Positions 1-7,164 of a stretch of DNA of 27,465 nucleotides are shown here, piece after piece. The stretch comes from JBFIHF01 sp964411125 (lineage in GTDB: Bacteria; Myxococcota_A; Bradymonadia; Bradymonadales; Bradymonadaceae), in NCBI GenBank assembly GCA_964411125.1, contig CAYPJU010000082.1, positions 1-27,465 on the forward strand, given 5' to 3'. Under the pieces are notes generated by a model. It did no database searches. It saw nothing but the letters and a program-made list of their open reading frames with translations, and was not told where the DNA came from. The first letter of the stretch is position 1, and each line of letters starts with the position of its first letter. The position numbers and the translations under genes are program-made.

Positions 1-132
1 GCACCCGGCACCCCGCACTCGGGGCGCCTGGGCTGGGTTCTCGATGCGCTGCTTCGCCGGGCGACGCTCGGCAGCGACTCGAACGATTCCGTTCGCAACT
101 GGGAAGACCGATTGAGCCAGCCAGCACCGTGA
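1..132 (+). CDS. C-terminal end of an unidentified protein (partial)
   Basis: Frame 1 is open from the window edge to a TGA at 130-132 and encodes 43 residues containing GRLGWVLDALLRRATLG and ending in DRLSQPAP. The start lies outside the window. The stretch is too short to place in a family. It has no visible domain or membrane segment. The region from 133 to 218, up to the convergent stress-protein gene, holds nothing I can name. The open frame could also be chance in such GC-rich DNA. Confidence 0.35.
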   Translation, partial: APGTPHSGRLGWVLDALLRRATLGSDSNDSVRNWEDRLSQPAP

Positions 133-218
133 TTCGCATCCTCGCCGGGGGCGAAAATCGATGTCTCCGGTTTCCGCGCCGTCGCACTGACGAGCCCGGG
201 CGGGAACACTGCGGGCGG

Positions 219-1152
219 CTACAGTTTGATGGGTGAGGCGAAGCCGGCGGGCTTCACGGCGATGAGCGAGCAGCGGAGCGCCTGAACGACGTTCTCGGCC
301 GTGTTTCCGAGCAACATCCCGGAGAGCCCGCGGCGTGCGACGGTCCCCATGACCAGGACGTCGACCGTGGCGCCTTCCACGAACTTTGGAATCGCAGTCT
401 CCGCCCGCCCATGGAGGTGGTGCACATTCTGGTTCTCAGTGCCGGCCTCCGCGAGAAGCGCATCGAGCGACTTTCGGCTCGTCTCGGCCCCACGCGCGAT
501 CGCCTCCTCCACCTCGGACGCCGCCACGTTTGCCCACGGGCTGTGGCGGAGGAAGGACTCGTGCGGATAGTCGGTGCACGCGATCACGTCGAGAGCGCCG
601 CTGCAACTCTGCGGCGAGCGAGCGCGCGGTGCGGATGAGGCTCACGGCGAGTGCACGCCCCTCGTCGTCGCGAGGCTGAGGATCGACGGCGACTGCCACG
701 CGGATCTCTTCGCGATGTCGCTCGATCGGACGGCTCAGCCAGACCGGGCAAGGACACTTGCGGAGCAACGTCATGTCGATCGCCCAGAAGCCTTCGCCGC
801 GCCCGGGAAGCTCCGCTTCCTTGATCAGCAGGTCGTGCCGCTCGCGCAGCACCTCGCGGATGATGCGAACCGCGGGCTTCTCGTCGGCCACGAGCTCGAC
901 CTTCATCTCCAGACGATCCTCGGAAAGATCGAGCTCCTCCAGCGTCTTCGCGACGGACTCGCGAGCGCGCTCCAGCAACGCCGCCTCGTGCTTCTCCTGA
1001 AACTCCTCGAGGTGCTTCGGAAAGGCAGGGCATACGACGAGCACGCGCAGCGCGGCGTCGTTGTTACGAGCGAGGCTGAGCGCCTGCTTGAGACCCTCGG
1101 TCTCGTCCGCGGTCGAGTGGCTGGCGTACAGGATGCTCTTGAATTCACGCAT
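219..1152 (-). pseudogene. UspE-like tandem universal stress protein, frameshifted
   Basis: Two minus-strand frames together make one two-domain universal stress protein of about 310 residues. The first runs from ATG 1152 and begins MREFKSILYASHS. It carries a Usp domain with the UspE-like motif DMTLLRKCPCPVWLSRP at the end of domain 1. Near 590-605 the homologous reading moves to another frame, where SGALDVIACTDYPH starts the second half of domain 2. That half contains VLVMGTVARRGLSGMLLGNTAENVV and ends VKPAGFASPIKL at 219, very like E. coli UspE. One surplus base (or two missing) accounts for the shift. A GGAG ribosome site sits upstream of 1152. Usp tandem proteins are cytoplasmic stress-survival factors of unclear biochemistry. 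The break may be real or a sequencing error; conservation on both sides argues for a recent or artefactual event. Confidence 0.8.
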
Positions 1153-1185
1153 GGACGTCTCCGGAAAAGAGGCACGACGCCGTCG

Positions 1186-1214
1186 AGTCTCCGAACTCGA
1201 TTCGTAATTGTCAA
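1186..1214 (-). promoter_or_regulatory. Possible sigma70-type promoter of the stress-protein gene
   Basis: On the minus strand a perfect TTGACA (1214-1209) is followed after 17 bases by GAGACT (1191-1186), a weak -10 match. It lies 34-62 bases upstream of the UspE-like start at 1152. Just upstream is a dyad, TCGTTA-T-TAACGA (1232-1244), in an AT-rich patch that could be an operator. Assignment rests on position and the -35 box only. Confidence 0.35.
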
Positions 1215-1295
1215 ACAGTAGGCTGAACGATTCGTTATTAACGAGTCTTTGGTTCCATATTCCCGAAGATTGCTACGAGCGCGAACCGAGCGATC

Positions 1296-1314
1296 GAAAG
1301 AATCCTGTTCTTTC
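1296..1314. repeat. AT-rich 7-bp inverted repeat
   Basis: GAAAGAA-tcctg-TTCTTTC is a perfect 7-bp stem with a 5-base loop. It starts 28 bases past the stop of the minus-strand gene ending at 1343. No T-run follows, so it is a weak terminator candidate or an operator. Confidence 0.3.
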
Positions 1315-1342
1315 TATTCGGCTCATCGCGGACAGGGCTTTC

Positions 1343-1816
1343 TCACGGCGGGGTCTCCATCGCGACCACCGCCCCAATGAGCGGCGCGCAGCCCGTCAGC
1401 AGGACGAACGCACCGTGCATCCAGTTCCCACGTTGCGCAGGCTTCGCCAGCAGCGCCGCGAAACCCCACGTGGCGGCCGTGAAGGTCGCACCCGCCAACG
1501 TCCCCAGCGCAACCTCGCCCAGCGTCCCGGGTGCGCCCATCGATTGTCCCGCCCCGAACACCCCCAGGGTGACACCCGCCGCGGCACCCACGATCGCACC
1601 GGTCGTCGGCGCGACCGGACTGAAATCTCCGGCCGACAGCGCCAGCGCGCCGGCCGTCCCGAGCACCAACCCCAGCCCCCCGGCCGCGACGCCGCCACCG
1701 ACCCCCGCGGCGACCTCCCCCACGACCCGCCCGGGCGGCACCTGCGCCGGCGCGACCGAAGGCCACAGCGTCGACATTACCAGGACGGCAGACACGATCA
1801 GCACGCAGCGCTTCAT
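1343..1816 (-). CDS. Exported Gly/Ala-rich small protein with membrane segments
   Basis: This encodes 157 residues from ATG 1816, preceded by GAGG six bases upstream; an in-frame ATG at 1852 lacks a comparable site. The N-terminus, MKRCVLIVSAVLVMSTLWP with a following APAQ, looks like a cleaved signal peptide. The rest is dominated by Gly/Ala-rich hydrophobic stretches (for example VGGGVAAGGLGLVLGTAGALAL and GAIVGAAAGVTLGVFGAG) that could form glycine-zipper membrane helices. I do not recognise the family. It stands alone: the next gene upstream is the convergently oriented end of lysR-type coding at 2022, and a conserved dyad site lies 127 bases upstream of the start. Confidence 0.6.
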   Translation of the reverse strand: MKRCVLIVSAVLVMSTLWPSVAPAQVPPGRVVGEVAAGVGGGVAAGGLGLVLGTAGALALSAGDFSPVAPTTGAIVGAAAGVTLGVFGAGQSMGAPGTLGEVALGTLAGATFTAATWGFAALLAKPAQRGNWMHGAFVLLTGCAPLIGAVVAMETPP

Positions 1817-1942
1817 TTCGATCCTCGTCTTCGGCCCCGAAGGGCGATCCACCCGTCAAAAGAGCAAGCCGCGGGCCAATCCGGAGATCGGCGCGACGAC
1901 TGGTGATGCGAGGGTTGGCGCGGTCTGACGGGGGAGGGCGAT

Positions 1943-1976
1943 GTACGCTGGATGCACACCCACTGTGCATCAAGCG
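1943..1976. promoter_or_regulatory. Conserved 34-bp operator-like site, copy 1
   Basis: The core is GATGCAC (1951-1957), seven bases, then GTGCATC (1965-1971), a perfect 7-bp dyad. With its flanks (GTAC.CTG on the left, C.AGCG on the right) it matches the site at 5063-5096 at 27 of 34 positions with no gap. It lies between the start of the small exported-protein gene (1816, minus strand) and the end of the LysR-type gene (2022). The geometry fits a dimeric repressor or activator operator; the binding protein is unknown. Confidence 0.55.
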
Positions 1977-1980
1977 TGCA

Positions 1981-2000
1981 ACGTCGAAACGTTTCGACGT
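1981..2000. repeat. Perfect 20-bp palindrome
   Basis: ACGTCGAAACGTTTCGACGT equals its own reverse complement over 20 bases. It begins five bases after the conserved 34-bp site and lies 22 bases beyond the stop of the LysR-type gene. It could form a hairpin (8-bp stem, ACGT loop) but no T-run follows on either strand, so an operator is at least as likely as a terminator. Confidence 0.6.
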
Positions 2001-2021
2001 GGGTCGGACCGGTGAGACGCG

Positions 2022-2939
2022 TCACACGGTGCTCGCTTCCTCGAAGAAGAGCTCGCGGAACCATTGATGCGCCGGATCCGTGTCGAAGCGTCCGTGCCAC
2101 CCGAGCAACATCTCGCTCGGTGCGGGGCCCTCGAACGGGGTGCGGGTCCAGGTGATCGGCCAGAGCTCGGCGAAGTGACGGGCGGCGAGCTCCGGGACGG
2201 TGAGGACGGCGTCACTCGAGAGCAGGGGGAGCGGTGACGCCAGCCCGTACGGAAGCCGCAGCGCGATCCGGCGTTCCCGCCCCGACTCGGCCAGCAGCTC
2301 GTCCACCCAGCTTCCACCCCTGCCGGTCACGGAGACCATCACATGGGGGAGCTCGCAGTAGTCGTCGAGCGTCAACTGCTCACCCTGTAGCGCCGGGTGA
2401 TCGGTACGGCCGGCAACGACCCACCCCGCATCCGACCTGGAGGGCAACATGCGAGTGACGAGCCCGCGAGGCGCGGCGAACGGGGGGACCATCGCGATAT
2501 GGGTGCGCCCGTGGAGTAGGTCGTCGCCCAACGTCGGAGACGGCGCTACCACGGCGAGTGAGGCGAGCGGCGCCTCGCGTTGCATGCGCTCGAAAAGGCT
2601 CGGCAGCAGAATAGCGGACGGGATGTCCTGCAGGGCGACGGTGAACTGCTGCGTGAACCCGCTCGGATTCGGGTCCTGGGGAGCCTGCAACACGGCATCC
2701 AGCGCCAGTAAGCCACGCTCGAGCAGCGGAACCAGCGACTCTGCGCGTGGTGTCGGCACCATCCGGTGTCCGTCGCGCACCAGCAACGGGTCGTCGAGCA
2801 GCTCCCGCAACTGCCGCAGCGAATGACTCATCGCCGATTGGGTCACGCCGACGCGCTCGGCTGCCCTGCCGACGTGCTCTTCCTGCAGAAGCGCGTCGAG
2901 CGCGGCGAGCAGGTTCAGATTGACGCTGTGGCGATGCAT
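2022..2939 (-). CDS. LysR-family transcriptional regulator
   Basis: This encodes 305 residues, the usual length for the family. The N-terminal winged helix-turn-helix spans about residues 5-65 (NLLAALDALLQEEHVGRAAE, then GVTQSAMSHSLRQLRELLDD and PLLVRDGHRMVPTPRA). The remainder is a substrate-binding, periplasmic-binding-protein-like effector domain. I chose ATG 2939 because it puts the helix-turn-helix at the normal distance from the N-terminus; an open extension further upstream would cover the divergent promoter. No clear ribosome site precedes it. It is transcribed away from the thioredoxin-fold gene at 3036, the classic arrangement in which a LysR protein controls its divergent neighbour. 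The effector is not predictable. Confidence 0.9.
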   Translation of the reverse strand: MHRHSVNLNLLAALDALLQEEHVGRAAERVGVTQSAMSHSLRQLRELLDDPLLVRDGHRMVPTPRAESLVPLLERGLLALDAVLQAPQDPNPSGFTQQFTVALQDIPSAILLPSLFERMQREAPLASLAVVAPSPTLGDDLLHGRTHIAMVPPFAAPRGLVTRMLPSRSDAGWVVAGRTDHPALQGEQLTLDDYCELPHVMVSVTGRGGSWVDELLAESGRERRIALRLPYGLASPLPLLSSDAVLTVPELAARHFAELWPITWTRTPFEGPAPSEMLLGWHGRFDTDPAHQWFRELFFEEASTV

Positions 2940-3035
2940 ATGAGCCGCATTAATTAAAATGTTGAGAAATATGATTTTGGCGAATGATAGCGACATCCGT
3001 ACCTTTGGAAAAGACGAAGCGAAACAGAGGAGACC
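2940..3035. promoter_or_regulatory. AT-rich divergent promoter region
   Basis: These 96 bases separate the LysR-type start from the divergent thioredoxin-fold gene and include a clear AT-rich island (about 2949-2980) in GC-rich surroundings. It contains the palindrome TTAATTAA and an AAAAT...ATTTT inverted pair (2956-2960 and 2974-2978). This is where LysR binding and both promoters would be expected. I cannot assign an exact T-N11-A box. Confidence 0.45.
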
Positions 3036-3674
3036 ATGATGCCCATCGCTCAGACAACCAGTTGGCTCGCGACGGTGGCGCGCTCCGGCCGCGCCCGAAA
3101 ACCTCGCCAACAGGCCCGACAGGAGAAACATCTGGTGCTGTACGAGTACGAGGGCTGCCCGATGTGCAGGCGCGTTCGCGAAGCGGTCACCGATCTGGGG
3201 CTCACCGTAGAAGTGCGGCCGTGCCCGGTCGGTGGAACGCGCTTTCGCCCGGAGGCCGAGGAGCTCGCCGGAAAGGTTCAGTTTCCGTTCCTGGTCGACC
3301 CAAACCACGACGTCGCGATGCTCGAGAGCACCGACATCGTGGAGCACCTCTACAGAAGTTACGGCGATGGAAAGGTGCCGACATGGTTGCTGGGAGGCAG
3401 TTTCGTGATGACCTCGCAACTCGCCTCGATGCTCCGCCTCGGGCGGGGCGCGTTTGCTCGACCGAGCCGTCCCGCAGACGGATTGGTCGAACTACGGGGC
3501 AACGAATCGGATCCCGCGGCGCGCCGAGTGCGGGAGGTTCTCTGCGAGCTCCAGGTGCCCTGGGTGCGGACCGCCGGTGAGCTTCGGTTTCACGACCCGA
3601 GCTCCGCGACGACGCTCGAGTCGGCCGACGAGATCATCGATTGGGTCCGCGCCGCGTATGCCGACGTCCCCTAG
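3036..3674 (+). CDS. Glutaredoxin/GST-N-like thioredoxin-fold protein
   Basis: This encodes 212 residues from ATG 3036, behind a strong GAGGAGA site; ATG 3039 is equally possible. Residues 33-110 form a glutaredoxin-like fold: LVLYEYEGCPMCRRVREAV, with redox pair C41 and C44, then the cis-proline region QFPFLVDPN and ESTDIVEHLY, as in GST N-terminal domains. Residues about 147-212 read like a second, degenerate copy (ELRGNESDPAARRVREVLCE, later ESADEIIDWVRAAY) in which the CPxC pair is lost. The first 30 residues are basic and unlike the fold. It probably binds glutathione or catalyses a thiol-disulfide exchange in the cytoplasm. The divergent LysR gene is its likely regulator. Confidence 0.75.
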   Translation: MMPIAQTTSWLATVARSGRARKPRQQARQEKHLVLYEYEGCPMCRRVREAVTDLGLTVEVRPCPVGGTRFRPEAEELAGKVQFPFLVDPNHDVAMLESTDIVEHLYRSYGDGKVPTWLLGGSFVMTSQLASMLRLGRGAFARPSRPADGLVELRGNESDPAARRVREVLCELQVPWVRTAGELRFHDPSSATTLESADEIIDWVRAAYADVP

Positions 3675-3815
3675 AAGGGGTTGTCCGATTGTCTGCGATG
3701 GGTTCGAGCTTCACAGCGCGTGAGTTTGGCGCGGGGATGGCTCGGCTCCAAAGTTGCTCTCAAATTGGACCAGGGCCACGACCCAATCGTGACCTTCGCG
3801 CCGTAGTCTGGGTCG

Positions 3816-4868
3816 ATGGATATCGACAAAGGCTCGCGCTCTCCCGAACTCCTTCGACCGATGCGCCTCGCCGTCGCGCTCGCTCACCTGCCGGCGATGC
3901 TGTGGGCCGCGATCGCCGGCTTCGTCTCGAACCTCCTCGCCTTCGTCGTGACGCGACGGCGGAGCTTCACCTTCCTCGACGGAAAGATGGAGGTGTATTT
4001 TCTCGGCGGCGCGCTGGCCGACTTCGTTCCGCTCGTCTTTGGCGAAGCTTTCTGGACGATTCGCTACGACGGATACCTCATCGACCCGGGCGGACCGGCG
4101 ATGAGGAGGTCCCTACGCCGGCACCTCGACCGTCTGCCACCGCGGTCGATCGACGGTGTGCTGGCGACGCACGGGCATGAGGAACACGCTGGCAACGTCG
4201 CCGCGGCAGCAGAATACGTGGAGGCCCCGATCTGGTGTCACCCGAGCTGCGAAGCGGCGCTGCGTGATCCCCCGAATCTCTCGCTGCCCCGTCGACTCGT
4301 CATCGGACAACCGAGGCCCTGCCAGGCGGTGATGGAGTCGTTCACGGATCGGCTGTCGTGCCGGACGACGACGCTCGAGGTGTTCGCGGCGCCCGGACAT
4401 TGCGATGACCAGATCGTACTCTACGATCCCGTCGACAAGGTCTTGCTGGCCGGCGACGCGTTCGTCTCCGAGACCTTCACGACCCCGAACGCGGACGTGG
4501 ACAGCATCGCATGGATAGCGTCGATGAAGCGCCTCGAACGCCTCGACATCGAGGTCCTCGTCACCGGGCACGGTCACATCTTCACCCTGCGTGAGGACAT
4601 CCCGGACGTCCCCGGGGTGGTCGTTCGTCGGGATCCGAGCGAATGTCTCGCGGACAAGCGACGCTTCATGGAGATGCTGCGGGGGCGGATCGCGGATGGC
4701 GCGTCGCGAGGGCTGACGACGAGGCAGATCAGACGTCGCCTTTTCTCGCACGGCGGCATCGGGAGCCGTCGGGGAGCATTTCTAGACCTTGCGGCGTACT
4801 GCCTCAGCCTGGGCGAGTTCTCGCGCGACGAGCTAATCCGAACGTACCGACGACGCCCGGAGCGATGA
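3816..4868 (+). CDS. Metallo-beta-lactamase-fold hydrolase with N-terminal membrane segment
   Basis: This encodes 350 residues. A hydrophobic stretch at about residues 17-45 (LAVALAHLPAMLWAAIAGFV and on) suggests a membrane anchor. The metal-binding motifs of the fold follow in order: H119-G-H121-E-E123-H124 (the canonical HxHxDH with Glu for Asp), H195 in APGHCDDQ, D214 in LLAGDAF, and H252 in TGHGH. A C-terminal region of about 85 residues, rich in Arg, follows the core. The family includes thioesterases, glyoxalase II types, lactonases and quorum-quenching enzymes, and the substrate cannot be read from the sequence. ATG 3816 has no strong ribosome site; ATG 3861 is an alternative that would still keep the membrane segment. 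It stands alone after a 141-bp gap. Confidence 0.8.
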   Translation: MDIDKGSRSPELLRPMRLAVALAHLPAMLWAAIAGFVSNLLAFVVTRRRSFTFLDGKMEVYFLGGALADFVPLVFGEAFWTIRYDGYLIDPGGPAMRRSLRRHLDRLPPRSIDGVLATHGHEEHAGNVAAAAEYVEAPIWCHPSCEAALRDPPNLSLPRRLVIGQPRPCQAVMESFTDRLSCRTTTLEVFAAPGHCDDQIVLYDPVDKVLLAGDAFVSETFTTPNADVDSIAWIASMKRLERLDIEVLVTGHGHIFTLREDIPDVPGVVVRRDPSECLADKRRFMEMLRGRIADGASRGLTTRQIRRRLFSHGGIGSRRGAFLDLAAYCLSLGEFSRDELIRTYRRRPER

Positions 4869-5062
4869 CGGAGGCGGGAGAGCTACGATTTTTCAGTTCG
4901 TACTGAGTTCCGGTTTCATGTCGTCAGGAGGTTGGTTTGGTCGAGATCGGCTGGTCGATGCCGAACCGTGTCCTCCACCACGAAGTCGAGAGGAGAGCCG
5001 GGCGGGTTCGGCTTGAATGCCGACGATGCGAGGGGTACCAACGATCGCGCGCGTGGCGCCGA

Positions 5063-5096
5063 GTACACTGCATGCACGCTCCCCGTGCATCGAGCG
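5063..5096. promoter_or_regulatory. Conserved 34-bp operator-like site, copy 2
   Basis: ATGCAC (5072-5077), seven bases, GTGCAT (5085-5090), with the same outer flanks as the site at 1943-1976. It lies 150-184 bases upstream of the alpha/beta hydrolase start at 5247. The shared spacing and flanks suggest one regulator acting on both loci. Confidence 0.55.
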
Positions 5097-5126
5097 CACG
5101 TCCGACGCCAACTCCACGCGATCCTT

Positions 5127-5196
5127 GCCGGCGCGAGCCGGCGTGCCGCGAAGCGGCCGGTCACCGCACGCGCGAGCGTGCGGCGCTCCGCGCCGC
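5127..5196 (+). repeat. Cluster of four GC hairpins in a gene leader
   Basis: Successive perfect stems are: GCCGGC-gcga-GCCGGC (5127-5142), GCCGC-gaa-GCGGC (5145-5157), CCGCACGC-gcga-GCGTGCGG (5164-5183) and GCGGCGC-tcc-GCGCCGC (5180-5196). Two have GCGA loops, a GNRA-type tetraloop if transcribed on the plus strand. The last two stems share 5180-5183 and so exclude each other. It may be a structured leader of the hydrolase gene or a degenerate REP-like element. Confidence 0.5.
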
Positions 5197-5246
5197 CACC
5201 AAAAGCTTCGCTGATTGATCCGAACCCACCCGGAACGACGGACACG

Positions 5247-6050
5247 ATGAAACCGGACGCACCGCTCGACCCGGAGCTGCAGACGACGCGTCTCACGTTC
5301 GAGGGGGAGACCCACGAGGTGCACCACACCGACACAGGCAGTGGCGTTCCCGTCATCGCGCTTCACGGCGTTCCGGCGTCGTCCCGAGACTTTCGCTGGT
5401 TGGACGCCGCGATCGATTCCCGGCTGCGCATGCTAAGGGTCGATCTGCCTGGATTTGGCGCGAGCGCCCCTCGTCGACCGAACGCTCCCAGCTACTCCGG
5501 GCTGGCGACGGTCGTCGTCGAGCTCTGCGACGCGCTCGGGCTGGAGGACGCGATCGTCCTCGGCCATTCCCTCGGAGGGGCCGTCGCCCTCGAAGCCGCC
5601 GCGCGTTCGGACCGGATCGAGCGCCTGGTGCTCGTGAATTCCTCGGGGCCCATCCAGCATCGCGGCAACTTCCCCCGGCTCTATCGCGCGATGAACGCGC
5701 TGGGGGACCTGCACCCGCTCGCCCGCCGGGCGGTCCTGGGGCTGGGGCGACCACTGGCTCGTCAGGTCGGCTTTTCGAAGCGGATCGGTGACGCCGAGCT
5801 CGTCTACGCCGCTCGTCTCGGAGCCGCCTACGAGCCGGCGCGCTTCGGCGAGCTGCTCAGGGAGCTCGGAAAACCGACGCTCTCGTTCTGGGCGACGAGA
5901 GACCCCGCCATCCAGCCGGCCGTGGCCGAAAGCATCATCGCCTGCGGCCCCCATGTCGAGGGGGTCCGGATCGACGCGAAGTCACACAACCTGCAAGCGA
6001 CCCACGCCATAGAGGTCGCGGAGGCCCTGGTGGGGTGGGCGACCGCGTGA
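5247..6050 (+). CDS. Alpha/beta hydrolase
   Basis: This encodes 267 residues from ATG 5247, with only a weak ribosome site. It is a complete alpha/beta-hydrolase fold: oxyanion-hole motif LHGVPASS (about 39-46), DLPGFGAS (66-73), nucleophile elbow G-H-S108-L-G-G, acid D219 in WATRDPAIQP, and H247 in KSHNLQATH. The length and simple cap resemble epoxide hydrolase/haloalkane dehalogenase/esterase relatives, and the substrate is not predictable. No signal peptide is present, so it is probably cytoplasmic. It is transcribed alone behind a 378-bp leader carrying a putative operator and hairpins, and faces the TPR lipoprotein gene tail-to-tail. Confidence 0.85.
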   Translation: MKPDAPLDPELQTTRLTFEGETHEVHHTDTGSGVPVIALHGVPASSRDFRWLDAAIDSRLRMLRVDLPGFGASAPRRPNAPSYSGLATVVVELCDALGLEDAIVLGHSLGGAVALEAAARSDRIERLVLVNSSGPIQHRGNFPRLYRAMNALGDLHPLARRAVLGLGRPLARQVGFSKRIGDAELVYAARLGAAYEPARFGELLRELGKPTLSFWATRDPAIQPAVAESIIACGPHVEGVRIDAKSHNLQATHAIEVAEALVGWATA

Positions 6051-6055
6051 GAGCC

Positions 6056-6085
6056 GAGAAAACCACGTCGCCTGCCGTGTTTCTC
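6056..6085. terminator. Imperfect hairpin between convergent genes
   Basis: GAGAAAACCACG pairs with CGTGTTTCTC across an 8-base loop, with two bulged bases. It lies in the 42-bp gap between the alpha/beta hydrolase (stop 6050) and the convergent TPR lipoprotein (stop 6093), where a bidirectional terminator is expected. The T/A runs are short. Confidence 0.35.
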
Positions 6086-6092
6086 CCCGCTC

Positions 6093-7070
6093 CTACGGCT
6101 GCTCGCAACAGCGCTGCTCGCCCGCCTTGCAAGCCTCGTCCGCCTGTGCGTCGGCGAGCTCCTCGTCCCCGAGTTTTCGGTCGACCTCGGCTTTCATGCA
6201 GAGCGCGTCAGCCCAGGACTTACTGCCCTTCTCGGAGGCCTCGAGTCCTCTCTCGAGAATCGGCCGGGCATCCTGGTACTTGCCCTGGTTGGACAGCATG
6301 TAGCCGAGGTCGAGAAGGTGGGACGGGTTGAAAGGAGCGATCGCCGAGGCTTTGCGCTTGTACTCGATCGCCTTGTCCGGACTCTTCGCGACGTGATGGA
6401 TCAGCGCCGCTCGCGACCACACGACCTCGAAGTCGGGTGCGAGGGAGACCGCCTCCTCGGCGAGCTCGATCGCCCGCTGCGGCTGCCCCTCCTTGTTGGC
6501 CTGTTTGGCGTCGACCAGTAGCTGCGCCGCCCTCGCCGGCACCAGTTGGAATCCCGACGGCGGACAGTGGCTGCCGCACCGGTACATGTTGGAGAAGACC
6601 TGCGTCGTTTCGGACGCACCCCCGCAGCGAATCCACCACGCGTCGACGATGTCGGCGGGCTTTTCACCAGCCCCGGGAGCCGCGGGAGACTGCGAAGGCA
6701 CCGGCCCGACGTTTCCGCTGCGCTCGACCTCGAGAGGCCGGCTGCCGTCAGGGCATGCCAGGCGTGCTCGCCAGAGCTGCCCGCGAGAACCACCCAGGGG
6801 GCCCCACTCGAGTGGATTCTGCTTCGTCAGGCCGTAGCCAGCCTGCGAAGCGGCACACTCGTTGACCGCCACGGGGGTCATCACCGACGGGCACGGATCC
6901 GTGGCCTCCGTGGGTCCGTCCGCTGGACCGGCATCGGCGGGCTGCTCCTCGGAGGCGACCTCGACGGCCGGTTCATCGGCCACGGTAGGAGTCGTCGAAT
7001 CCGAGGGCTGGGTCGAGGCTCCGCACCCGGCCAGCAACAGGCACGAAAGTAATCTGGATGAATTTCGCAT
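6093..7070 (-). CDS. TPR-containing lipoprotein
   Basis: This encodes 325 residues from ATG 7070, preceded by AGGGGAT at about nine bases; a longer open frame to 7136 lacks a signal sequence at its start. The N-terminus, MRNSSRLLSCLLLAGC, is a lipoprotein signal with lipobox LAGC. A disordered Ser/Thr/Glu/Pro tether follows to about residue 60. A central Cys-containing domain (about 60-190, with motifs ACPDGSRPLEVE and MYRCGSHCPPSGF) is unknown to me. The C-terminal half carries about three TPR motifs (AAQLLVDAKQANKEGQPQRA onward), and the protein ends in two vicinal Cys. It is probably an outer-membrane or periplasmic scaffold. It is transcribed downstream of tRNA-Gly on the same strand but separated from it by a terminator. 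Confidence 0.75.
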   Translation of the reverse strand: MRNSSRLLSCLLLAGCGASTQPSDSTTPTVADEPAVEVASEEQPADAGPADGPTEATDPCPSVMTPVAVNECAASQAGYGLTKQNPLEWGPLGGSRGQLWRARLACPDGSRPLEVERSGNVGPVPSQSPAAPGAGEKPADIVDAWWIRCGGASETTQVFSNMYRCGSHCPPSGFQLVPARAAQLLVDAKQANKEGQPQRAIELAEEAVSLAPDFEVVWSRAALIHHVAKSPDKAIEYKRKASAIAPFNPSHLLDLGYMLSNQGKYQDARPILERGLEASEKGSKSWADALCMKAEVDRKLGDEELADAQADEACKAGEQRCCEQP

Positions 7071-7134
7071 TGTGGGACATCCCCTTACGTCGAGTCTAAC
7101 ACCACCCGGTGCGGGTTCGAAGGGGGGAGAACGC

Positions 7135-7160
7135 AAAAAGGCCCGTCCTGAGGACGGGCC
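7135..7160 (-). terminator. Intrinsic terminator of tRNA-Gly
   Basis: On the minus strand GGCCCGTCC-TCA-GGACGGGCC forms a perfect 9-bp GC stem with a 3-base loop followed directly by TTTTT. It begins five bases after the tRNA 3' end. It also insulates the TPR lipoprotein gene from tRNA transcription. Confidence 0.9.
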
Positions 7161-7164
7161 TTAG

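Larger units (their letters stand above)
4869..5246. other. 378-bp intergenic leader with dyad site and hairpins
   Basis: No convincing gene is present. The region holds the second copy of the conserved 34-bp site (5063-5096) and a cluster of four GC-rich hairpins (5127-5196) before the alpha/beta hydrolase start. The hydrolase frame stays open upstream to 4932, but that extension lacks any recognisable fold and contains the hairpins, so I treat it as untranslated. Confidence 0.55.

Noticed and set aside
2940..3419. N-terminal extension of the LysR-type protein by about 160 codons
   Set aside because: It would run through the AT-rich divergent promoter and antisense to the thioredoxin-fold gene. 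LysR proteins begin directly with the helix-turn-helix, as from ATG 2939.
4932..5246. N-terminal extension of the alpha/beta hydrolase by 105 codons
   Set aside because: The extension has no recognisable fold or signal peptide, is Arg/Ala-rich, and covers the dyad site and hairpins. The hydrolase fold is complete from ATG 5247.
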